Below are positions 25,351 through 36,600 of a stretch of 64,000 nucleotides of DNA, one piece after another (positions within the stretch are counted from its first letter, which is position 1; every line of letters starts with the position of its first letter). Made by a program: the position numbers and the translations under genes. The DNA is taken from the NCBI GenBank assembly GCA_935421135.1, contig OW285189.1, positions 14,715,072-14,779,071 of the forward strand. The letters are read 5' to 3'. The notes under the pieces were generated by a model. That model did not search any database and was not told the origin of the DNA. It saw only the letters and a program-made list of their open reading frames with translations. This DNA is from Bugulina stolonifera (Eukaryota > Bryozoa > Gymnolaemata > Cheilostomatida > Bugulidae).

Positions 25351-25669
25351 ATTGCAAAGGGTGGGGAAATGGTTAGACTCCGCCTACTGAATACTACTAT
25401 TTAAGGTATGAGTTTCTCACTCTAGCAGTATGTACAATCAGCCTCTAGTCAACAGAGTGAGACTAAAACAGAGACAGCTACCTACTAGTCAGCACCTGAT
25501 CAGAGATTTCAACAAGTAGAACATAAGGTTAGTGCTAAATAGGGTAATTGGCAGCAATTGTGAAGTGTTTATTGTATATAATGCTATCAAGCTAAAAAAT
25601 TACTTACACCCTGCTACTTTATATTTATTATAGGGAGACTAAAACAGTGACACCTACCTACTATTGAAA

Positions 25670-27290
25670 AGCTTATTTAATCTATTATATATGCTGACTT
25701 AACACATGCACACAGCCTATTCTTTCAATTGTGTTTAAATTATTATATAAAGGTATTTTAACATGTGTACACAATCTTTTATTTATTCTATTGCTACTAT
25801 TGTGAAAAGTTTATTTAATGAATTACATAATGCTGACTTAACACATGCACACAACCTTTTATTTATTCTATTGCTACTATTGTGAAAAGCTTATTTAATC
25901 TATTATATATGCTGACTTAACACATGCACACAGCCTTTTCTTGCTAATAATAGGTATGTGAAAAGCTTATTTAATCTATTATATAAAGGTATTTCAACAT
26001 GTGTACACAATCTTTTATTTATTCTATTGCTACTATTGTGAAAAGTTTATTTAATGAATTACATAATGCTGACTTAACACATGCACACAACCTTTTATTT
26101 ATTCTATTGCTACTATTGTGAAAAGCTTATTTAATCTATTATATATGCTGACTTAACACATGCACACTGCCTTTTCTTGCTAATAATAGGTATGTGAAAA
26201 GCTTATTTAATCTATTATATATGCTGACTTAACACATGCACACAGCCTATTCTTTCAACTGTGTTTAAATTATTATATAAAGGTATTTTATGTGAAAAGC
26301 TTATTTAATCCATTATATATGCTGACTTAACACATGCACACAGCCTATTCTTTCAATTGTGTTTAAATTATTATATAAAGGTATTTTAACATGTGTACAC
26401 ACTCTTTTATTTATTCTATAGCTACTATTGTGAAAAGTTTATTTAATGAATTACATAATGCTGACTTAACACATGCACACAACCCTTTATTTATTCTATT
26501 GCTACTATTGTGAAAAGTTTATTTAATGTATTATATCTTATGCTGACTTTGTGAAAAGTTTATTTAATGTATTATATATGCTGACTTAACACATGCACAC
26601 AGCCTTTTCTTGCTAATAATAGGTATGTCATACTCCTTTACATATGTGCCTTTTATTCATTCAATTGTGTTTAAATTATTATATAATGGTATTTTAACAT
26701 GTGTACACAATCTTTTATTTATTCTATTGCTACTATTGTGAAAAGTTTATTTAATGAATTACATAATGCTGACTTAACACATGCACACAACCTTTTATTT
26801 GTTCTATTGCTACTATTGTGAAAAGTTTATTTAATGTATTATATATTATGCTGACTTTGTGAAAAGTTTATTTAATGTATTATATATGCTGACTTAACAC
26901 ATGCACACAGCCTTTTCTTGCTAATAATAGGTATGCCATACTCCTTTACATATATGTGCGTTTTATTCATTCAATTGTGTTTAAATTATTATATAATGGT
27001 ATTTTACCATGTGTACACATTTATTCATTCTATTGCTAGTATTGTAAAAAGTTTATTTAATGTATTACATAATGCTGACTTAACACATGCATACAACCTT
27101 TTATTTATTCTATCGCTACTATTGTGAAAAGCTTATTTAATGTATTATGTATGCTGACTTAACACATGCACACAGTCTTTTCTTGCTAATAATAGCTATG
27201 ACATACTCCTTTAGATATGTGTCTTTTATTCATTCAATTGTGTTTGAACTATTATATAAAGGTATTTTAACATGTGTACACATATGGATA
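25670..27290. repeat. AT-rich tandem/mosaic repeat array, right arm
   Basis: This is the inverted counterpart of 22800-24450 with the same unit order. Small differences exist, for example one extra TATGTGAAAAGCTTATTTAA block near 26190, so the arms are not absolutely identical. Confidence 0.75.
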
Positions 27291-27385
27291 GATGAGTAGA
27301 ACTAGACTACACAAAGATTTTATCAAATCCTTCTCTATTTATTCTTCGGTGTCAGCACCCTCCAACCCGTCCATTTTATTTTCAC

Positions 27386-27535
27386 AGATTCGTCAGCAGA
27401 GAGGAGTTTGAGTACGTAGAAATGGACACGGATAGCGCTTACATGGCCCTGAGTGCTCGTAGTATAGATGCGCTCATCCGAAAAGATAAAAATTTATCAG
27501 AAGAGGAAACCAAACGTATAGCTACACCCAGCTAA
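27386..27535 (+). pseudogene. Fragment of protein-primed B-family DNA polymerase, right arm
   Basis: It carries the same DTDS-containing fragment as the left arm, with at least one base difference (AAAAATTTA against AAAGATTTA), and ends at TAA 27533-27535. A TTTTCACAG just upstream resembles a splice acceptor, but no partner exon was found. Confidence 0.65.
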
Positions 27536-27833
27536 AGACCGGACTCACCTACCTCTATGGTAAGCGGAAGGTTGCAGAAGACGGGGTGAGTACGAGTCCT
27601 ATAGAATGCTAGTACTGATTTCTCGGAGATGAGACTACTTCATTCGATAAATTGGAGAGTAAACGAACAGTGCAACATAACCCTTGTACATATACCCGTA
27701 TATTTTTCTTCACATTCACTCTCTATTGTAAGGGGTCTCCGTCCTCAAAACGGAGGGTTTACCGGTTGTAACCTTAAAACCGAGCAATAAAACACTAGCT
27801 AATACATTAAAAACCATTTACCTCGCCAAACCA

Positions 27834-28261
27834 AAGGGGTAGACGGTACTAGCGCAACTTCCACTCATACTCACCCCTTATCAGTTCACATTTCTTCTAT
27901 CGTCTTCATTCGTAGGTGGGGGGTGACATCGCACGCGCACGATGCGCTCTCTCCCTATCGGAGTTTGCTACCCGGGGGAAAGTGGACGCGGTGGTCGAAG
28001 AAATTGGTGGGGAGTCAACGACATCATCGTGGAGGCGGGTCTATTTGTAGGATGATGATGATGTTGATGATGATGATGATGATGATGATGAGAAGACAGC
28101 CATCCATTTATTCCATTTATCTATTTCTACCCCTCCGAGCGAGGATGTCGCCGGCGAACCACCTCGCGAGGTCTACGGTTTGAAGCGCGAAAGAGCCACC
28201 GCCTTCACTTTCCCTCGCCGCTCGTCACGGGGACGGGCGATTTCCCTAGGGGAGGGTCCGG
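27834..28261. other. 428-bp segment present only in the right palindrome arm
   Basis: The left arm joins GGTTTGGCGAGG directly to the CCCTCGTTTCCC side, while the right arm has this extra piece between them. It includes a GAT-type microsatellite (about 28050-28091) and CG-rich flanks. It is either a deletion in the left arm or an insertion in the right. Confidence 0.75.
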
Positions 28262-28624
28262 GGGAAACGAGGGTTAAGGCGCGAGTCTTTCATCGGAGGT
28301 CCGGGGGCGCTCGAACGGAGGAGCGCGCGAGTGCGGTGTCACCCCGACCAGTTCAGTCTCAACAGTCCCCGGCGAAGAAATCATCCGGAAGCACCACCAC
28401 CACCACTCGGTAAGTTTCTTATAGTAGTATAGTCAGCGTCGTAAACTCTGCACGGGCACTCCGCACGGGCGTACCCTATCATTACTCCAACCCGTATTTT
28501 TCTTCGCTTCACCGTACTATTACTCTCAAACGTATTGAAATTTAAAACAAATTCGTGTACCATTACCCTCGCTCACGTTTTTCATAGCCGGATATCATTA
28601 CTCTAACCCGTATTTTCCTTCGCT

Positions 28625-29115
28625 TCACCCTACTCCAGCCGACGGTCCGCCCGCGAGGGCCGCGACGGGTCGTTGGGGCGGGAGAGCGGGGGAGGGGCGG
28701 GGGATGGGCGGGGGGACGGCGGCGTGGGGCCACGGCTGGACTCGCGAACGAGAACCGCCGCGAGGCGGAGGGCGAGGCGGAGGGGTTTGGGGTGGGGAGG
28801 GGTGGGGAGGGGCGGGGACGGGTGGAGGGAGGACGGGTGGGGTTCGCGGGGCGGGGGGCGCGCGCGTACGCGCGCCCCCTCGCCCGAGCCGTGGGACCGG
28901 GCGAGGGGTTTGCTCTTTAGACTGGGTTCTACGGAACAGCCGATGAGGTTTTTGAAACCCCACCCGCGATGGGGGGGAGTAGGTTCTAGGGCTTTGCACA
29001 TAGAGTGAGGTTTAGGGGAGAGGAGGGGCGAGAGGACGGGTGGGGTGGTCGTCCGCCCGGGGAGTTTTTGGATCTAGGGCTAATACGACGCGGAAAGGGC
29101 CGGGTGTCTGTGTAG
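28625..29115. repeat. GC-rich outer block of the right palindrome arm
   Basis: This is the reverse complement of 21420-21905, including the CGCGCGTACGCGCGC word. I noticed no coding signal. Confidence 0.7.
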
Positions 29116-29142
29116 ATCTGCACTGACTATACTACTCCCTGT

Positions 29143-30624
29143 GTCTTACATTAATTGCTACTGCTCTATGCTAAATAAAGCATGTGTCAGCAGTTTAGTG
29201 GGATTCAAAGTCCTAACCATGTCAAGTGGGGAGCCCTCCCAATTTTTGTTGTAAAAGTGGTACTGGATTAGTATCCTATGTTAGTCCAATACTATGTGTA
29301 TTGTAATGCATTTTGTGTAATAAGTAGCTAATGAATACGCTTGTTAGACTCTTACAGTTTGCAGGACGCAACACACTATGCCCTCGGTTTCCATTTGGAA
29401 ATTTTACAGTTTTTTGAACTGAGAAAACATGAAAACTGAAAACTGATATTAGATATAAATGAAACACCGTGCAGCACTAAAATTTCTAATTTACTCACTC
29501 CACCAGTCAATATTGTGCAAGATTATTGTTTAAACTATAACTTTTGATAATTCACGCAAGCTGCATTACTATCACTGCTCTACCAGTTAGGCAGCAACAT
29601 GCAGCTTGACATGTGCTAACAGTAGAGCTGTATATAGCTGGTGGTTGACTTGGTGAAACATTAGATATAAATGAAATAAACAATTATAAATGTTTAGGAT
29701 GGTTAAACTTCCTTAGCAATAATATACTGACTATATTATGTATGCTACATAAAAGATAAGAGTTATTCTAGAAGATAGCAGAATTTATCTGTGCCATGGT
29801 CATGTGGCTGCAATGTCTGACCATGTTTATTTTTTAGCTAAAAAACAAACATAATCAGACATTGCAGCCACATGACCATGGCACAGATAAATTCTGCTAT
29901 CTTCTCTAATAACTCTTATCTTTTATGTAGCGTAGGAAGTTTAACCATCCTAAACATTTATAAATGTTTATTTCATTTATATCTAATGTTTCACCAAGTC
30001 AACCACCAGCTATATACAGCTCTACTGTTAGCACATGTCAAGCTGCATGTTGCTGCCTAACTGGTAAGGCAGTGATAGTAATGCAGCTTGCGTGAATTAT
30101 AAAGCTATTGGTAAGTAGTATGCCTAGCCCTATTTGAATTGTAATAATATTATGTTATATGTATATATTAGTCATCTGCATTAGTAAAATTTGATGATAC
30201 ATGTATACTTTACTTGAAGTAGACTGATTGGTTTAGCTAATCGTTCGTGACTGAATGTTCTGCAACTGACATGGCCTTTGGGGCACTTGGGTTTAGCATC
30301 ATCAAATAATTGTTTTCCAAGTGAAATCTGCATCAAGTCAAAAATTCTTTAAGCCTGAGTTCATGACCACCAAACTTTGTGATGGATATGAAATTCCATC
30401 ATGTTATTTGTAACTAGGTTAAATGTAAGAGGAAATATCATCATAATTCGGTTAAAGGCCTGGATGTAGTCTAATATGAGTTTTAAGCATTCGGTTAGAA
30501 CATGAGTCTCTAACAGCAGCTTTGCGGATGTGACCAAGAATCAACCACATAATAATTATAGCCTGTAGCCTTCTGCTTATTTACTGTAGTCGATGAGAGG
30601 TTGGAGAAAAATTCAAAGTGGTAG
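29143..30624 (+). promoter_or_regulatory. 5' flank of gene 3 with a large inverted duplication
   Basis: It matches the flank of gene 4 (59244-60478) base for base over long stretches, and gene 2's flank less fully. The part 29548-30099 is an inverted duplication unique to gene 3. The last 500 bases before the ATG are common to genes 2-4 and are the best promoter candidates. No core element was certain. Confidence 0.4.
29548..30099. repeat. About 550-bp palindrome upstream of gene 3
   Basis: The arms are about 289 and 261 bases, centred near 29838 on TTTTTTAGCTAAAAAA. The left arm from AATTCACGCAAGCTG mirrors the right arm ending CAGCTTGCGTGAATT. A short AATATACTGACTATATT block is present only on the left. 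Genes 2 and 4 have the right arm alone. Confidence 0.85.
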
Positions 30625-33600
30625 ATGTCAACAATGAGTCCTACTGACCGCGGAAGTGACCCCACCAGTTTGGAAAATAAATGGGAGGACAGTAATGAAC
30701 CGGACAGTAGTCGAAGAGATAAAGATTGCTCACATGTGACTGGTAGCCTCAGTGCCACCACTGATACCGATGATCTAGAGCAGGATAGTATAACAATCTC
30801 ATATACACGGAACCAGGAGATTATATTAGCTTTAGTACTTATTGGACAGTTCCTCTGTAACTCATGTGTTTCTTTACCTGCCCCTTTCCTGCCTAAACTG
30901 GTAAGTGCTTAGTTTACTGTATACACTGTATGTTACTTGTGCTTATACTTACTCACGGAAATGATAACTGTACCGCCATCATAATTTTATCTGTTATATG
31001 ATGCAGACATTATACTTATGTTATTGCTAGTTCAGTCATACTGTGCATCAAAAATTGTGAAAACAAGAACAGTCATTATTTATTCCTAGTGTTATAATGC
31101 ATGTTTGGTTCACATATTTCTACTACTTATGAATGATCAGGAAATTATTGCATATGGGACTCCGAGTTGGCAGATTTTCTCTTGAAATTAATATAGACTT
31201 GCGATAACTTCTATATTCAGAGAGTTTATAGCCCAGACCTTAGCACACAGCTACTACTATACATGTAGTACTGCATTAAAGTATCTATCTGTTGGATATG
31301 ATAAAGATGCCGATTTGAGACTCTTAGTTAAGAGTTTAAACTGATTGCATGTACTGTTCCGAGTAGTGGTTAAACGTGTAGCTAAGGAGGCTACTCAATA
31401 TATTTATTGAGTAGCTTAGGGGTTAGAATGCTGAGCTTTCATGCTGAAGGTTCCAGGTTCGAATCCCGGTCACGATGGTGTTAGGAAAAGCATCCAGCCA
31501 CAATTTCTCCTGTGCCTTATATAAAAGTGCTTGGGGTCATGCAAGCCAGCATGGCTTCAAAGCAACTCCCCTACCCCTGCCAAAAAAGAGGCCATGTCAT
31601 CTGGGGCTTTCACTGCCAACACTGGTACTTGGCAGTGCAAGCTGCAAGGGGCTGGTCACGCCCGAAGAGTATAATCCGGTAAGTTGCTATATATATTTAT
31701 TAGATATCATTGTTATTTCAGGACGAAACCCACAATATTAATTCAGATTTGACTGGTTGGCTACTTGGCTTATTTGCTTTGGTGCAATTAGTTATGTGTT
31801 CCGTGTTTGGAAAGGCGGTGAGTACTCCTAGTAATCATAATTGTTATCGCGCCCTATATCAAAGTATTAGAAGACATGCCAAAACAATTAACCTCTATTT
31901 CATTTCAATGTCCTAAAACATGAACCCTACTAGTAAATATTGAATAACATCCTTATAAACATGCTACTCTGAGATCAAATAGAGAAATAAGTTTTATATG
32001 TATGTATACGCGTACGTGTATGTGTAGGTGTACGCTTATGTGTAGGTGCACGTGTATGTTTACGCGACATGTGTACATATAAGTGTACATGTATGTTTTA
32101 AACTATAAATCAGGTAACCCTTGACTGTAAATTGCAGTTTTATACAAAAATATCACATTTGACAATTTCACAAGTTTTTGCATGGAATGTTTTTGCACTT
32201 TACCATTTCAATTGCGCTGCTGCTTTACTTCAATATCAATGATTCCATCTATACATGTAATTGTAAACAGTTGTGGTACATAACAAGCGTTTTATGACTG
32301 CAAAAACAAACCTGAAACAAGTAACCTACTCCTATAATTTATTTACTTCATTAGATGAATCACATTGGCTTACGCACAACATTTATAAGTGGACTGTTCT
32401 TCTGTGGTGGTTCTACAGCTATATTTGGATTGTTGGACTGTGTGACTTTACCAGATGATACAGATAAATTCGTGGATGTCACGTATTTAGTGCTAGTGAT
32501 AGTATTACGTGTGGCACAAGGCGTCGGTTCTGCTGCATTCATAACCGCTGCCATGACCCTACTAGTGACTGCATTCCCTCACAATACTACCAAAATACTG
32601 GTAAGTTTTAGTGCCAATAAAATGCTCACTTTAAAGTTTACTACAGCGCTGTTCTCTAACATTATTCGCATTTAAACTCGACTGTTTCAAGAAAATTAAC
32701 TGTGCTATGATAATTAGTAATACAAAATTCGGGCCTACGCCAGAATTTTTGGTGTAGTGAAGTGGAGTAGCCTATTGTTATATGGCTGACAATGTGTAAT
32801 GTAGGCTTACATGTGCTGCCTAGCATTGCTTAGTATTGTAATGGTTTCTGGTTTTCGAGCGGTCGTCCTTGGACGACTGCCGACCCAAGAAATGAAGTGC
32901 CTATGAGTGGTGCTAGGCCTTCTCATTACATGAAAGATCGAGCGGTCTCAGTAGTCGAAGTACTACCAGAGACGACCCATCTGGTCCCGAGTCTAGCCTG
33001 GAGACTATACTGTGAAAGAGAGTGATCCGACCTAGTAGGCGGTTCGCTAAGCGAATGACCTGGCAACTCATCGATGTTAAGGAAACGCGTTTTGAAAAAA
33101 TTTTTCGGAGTTTTCTTCTATTTTAGCCCGTGATTCGCACGATGAACCTGCGGGCCGTCATCTCCGGGGTTGGCGCGGGTACTGGGTCTAACTACCTACT
33201 ATTTGAAAGTTGTGTTCCCTCCTTCAATATTATAGTGGCTCGGCCATTAATTACTTGGCTCGGCTTGTGGATTTAATTAGGGGCAACACCGCTTCTGTGC
33301 TTCCGTTTATCAATCACTCCGATCTAGTTGATCCTTCTTCAGCAGCTTTGTTAAATGTAAGTGTTAGTATATAAATGCATTTAATACTTGAATAGCTCTT
33401 CTACGCTTTTTATTATTATTTCTCATGTATATAATTAATAATAATATTCATAATAATATAATTGTTGTTTTCATAAATAAAATAATATAAAAATATTAAT
33501 ATAACAATATAAATTTCATACACTTACAGCGTAGATAATTAATAATATAATTTGAATTTTCAATTATTATTGTGTCTACTCAAACATGTGGTGCTGCTGT

Positions 33601-36600
33601 TAAATGATAATTTTATGCCTGATTTATATTTACATTTTGTTAGCAGCTTGTTCTACAACTTGAAATTTACTTTGCCCTAAGTGACTGATACCGACCCGGT
33701 GACTGCATGAAAAAAGAGGAGTTGTCTACACCAGTTACCCACTTAAATTGTTGTCAGTCACCATTTTTTTGTAGTGTGATGAACAACAAACTTGGCACTA
33801 TTGAAGGTCAAAGTAAAGAGGGGCTATTAGAGAGAGTCTGTGCTACCTTGAGAGATCTTTTTGTGGAAGTTGGTTGCAGTAGAGGTCAGATTATTACTTG
33901 ATATACTCCAGCTCTCCAAGGAACCGGAATCTCCTTACTCCGACAAAACATATAGATATACATGAGAAATAGTGAGTCAACTTCATTTGTTGTCTAAAAC
34001 TTCTTCTAAAGCTTGGAAAAATTAAATGATTAGATTTGCAGTGATTTTTGCTGCTCGTTAAATTGCTTATAACTCTTTTAAAATGATCACAATATCCCAC
34101 ATCAATGATGTCACTTATCCTAAATATGCTTGGATCCAGTCTACTAGGAACTACCACCAGCACCCTACATTCAATTTGACTTGGCATATTTTACTTAACT
34201 CCTTTTTGTAAATGGTTATGTTAGCATTTCAGCTTTGCAATGTAGGCCTAATATGTGCTGTGATTCACAGTGATATATGAACATGTAAAATAGCTTTGAT
34301 TCTGCCTTGGATTAGATTCATTTGAGAGTGTTTCCTGTCCATTGAAGAGATTGCTGGTTTATAGGAAAGAAGTATATTATGGAGGTACATATTGAGACTG
34401 GTCTTGTGGAATTCGCTGGAGGTCTTTCCTACAACATAAACAGTGAGTGTTTTCATATTTGCATGGAGCCATGTTATACAGACATGTGGGCTAATGGGGA
34501 ACATGGAATCTGTAGTTGTCCTGAAATAGTTTTAAATTATTTATTTAAATTCTGAGATTTGTGCAAACTCACCAAATAAATGCTGTAGGTTGCAAAAAGT
34601 TAGCCACCATGTTTAAAATGTCTACAATTGTTTTACAAGTGGGAGTCACCCACCCTTATTCTAATGCCAATTTTTGTCACTTTTTGCCCATTAGCTCAAC
34701 TCGGTCACACAAAAAGAGTAATATTAAGTAGTCACAACTGCTTTCATTGCAAATATTAAATATGTAGGCTATGTGAAGTGTTCCTTTAGTAAACTAGATA
34801 TTGGCCACATGCAACAGGCTCAATGCGCCAGGAACTGAGTAGGCATGTTCTACATTTGCCACACAAGCAGCCTACATGTATATTCACCAATCAATTGGAA
34901 AACTGTTAGGTACAGTAGTTGAAAAGTTAGATGGCTGTAGTAGGGATCACAGTGGTAGTGAATAAAACCGAAGATAACATATCTGCTCAAGTTTTAGAGA
35001 AGAACGGAGGCCATCTCCAATTTTTCTACTTCTTACTCAGCACTATTTGGAAGCTTTGTATAAGTTTAAACAATCTTATTTTCAAAGTAAAACTTTTGAT
35101 GCTGCGAAATTTTAAATTAGCACCTTAACCTCATGTGAGATAGTTCATGATTGGAACCTGCGTTGTACCTGCCTATCTGGTTAATTAAAATGTGGTAGTA
35201 GTAAAAGGTGTGACGTTAGAAATAAATGTCGTGAGAGCGTGAAGACAACTGCAACTGATGTTAGAATGTCTGTTTTTACTAGGAGGAGCTAAAGATTGAA
35301 ACTTAGCTTTTGGTTAGGGAGATTGGGGTTACATGTTCTCTCCGCCCTACTCTAAGCATTCCAACGGCAGTCACTTTGGTTGGAGTTGTCTTCTTCTACT
35401 TTCACCCCATTTAATCCTCACATCACACCCACGTCTTTTACCACTACCAATTAAAATAATCATCACCATTATGTTATTTGATGTACCTTATTGTTGTTAC
35501 CTTTGTAGACTGGCTTTTAACTCCTGTTGACAGGCATAATTCTACCACTCAGTTATGGTGAAAGAAGTTCTCTCAACACTGCTACAATGTGAGGTAAAAT
35601 TAATAGAAATAGTATATATACGTTATACATATGTACAAAATGCATGAGAAAATATTCATAGCCAATGATCCTAAATAATTTGCTGTAATTTGCATGCAGA
35701 ATAACACCCATTGCTTCTGACATGCAAGTTTGCAAGTTTACTAGCTATGGGACTAATACATGTACAGACTTAACATATTGTCAGCTTGTTTTTCAACAGA
35801 ATGTTGGGATACCATTTGAATATAATTTTACATAACCATGTGATATTTTCAGGCATACAATGACCCTGAAACAGACGTTACCTTTCCTGTCCAAGCTACA
35901 CTATGCTCTTCTCTACATGTGCACCCCAGCACACTTCCTTAAATCTGTTTGCTCTTCTTGGCAGGTAAGATAGTGCAAAGTTAAATGATCAGTGCCTCCC
36001 AAATGTTCAACTTTACACACGTAACTGAATAAAGTAAATGAATTGTGGTGGACAAATATCTTGCTAATTGCTTTCTCTAATATAGCTTCTGTAGCTACCC
36101 ACTAGCTAGCTCAGATACACCAAGTCTAAGGCTGTTGCAGATGCTGCAGTATCCCTTCCATTCTTTTTGATACAAATTGATTATTGAACCTCCACAGATT
36201 CAATATGTACAAGTACATTCTTTCCTTTGTAAACTACTACATTAAATTTCAAATTTTTCATTGTACACATCGATTTATTGCCATCGATATGGGTCGTTTC
36301 AAGCATCAAGAGAAGACAGAGAGAGAGCATAACTCCTTCAACTTTGGCCAAGGTTGTGTACTCACACCCAAGAGTTACATGTACATGTATGTAATCACAA
36401 CTTGAAAGACACATTGCAGTATATTGGAGTTGTCCCATGGAACTTGCTTGCAGTCTGCAGGTGCATCTAGAAGCTATGCTCTCTTCTACAAATATATTTG
36501 TAGTCATAGTGAGTACTCATAGTGAATATCTAACTGACTTCTGCAGATCGAATATTTTATGTTTACAGTTTTCCAACTAAATGGCTACGATCGCTGTCAA

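Larger units (their letters stand above)
21398..29136. mobile_element. Giant palindromic Polinton/Maverick-like element
   Basis: The element begins AGTAGTATAGTC and ends with its reverse complement. It is flanked by CCCTGT at 21392-21397 and 29137-29142, and the empty site survives as a single CCCTGT at 59238-59243. Six-base duplications and AGT ends are hallmarks of Polintons. The two arms (21398-25115 and 25116-29136) are nearly identical inverted copies, so the whole element could fold into one hairpin. Each arm holds, from outside in, a GC-rich block, a polymerase fragment, an AT-rich array and half of a GC-rich array. None of the usual Polinton integrase, capsid or ATPase genes was recognised. 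It is about 7.7 kb, against 15-20 kb for autonomous members. Confidence 0.8.

Noticed and set aside
24700..25400. The repeat array as a CRISPR array
   Set aside because: Units are contiguous without unique spacers, and the host is eukaryotic.
24706..25404. Frames of up to 211 codons with repeated SDSHRGASG-like text
   Set aside because: They are produced by the 31-bp satellite and its inverted copy, and are open in many phases on both strands.
31430..31480. A functional tRNA gene
   Set aside because: The A and B boxes are good, but no anticodon stem pairs properly, and the sequence continues into a SINE tail with target duplications.
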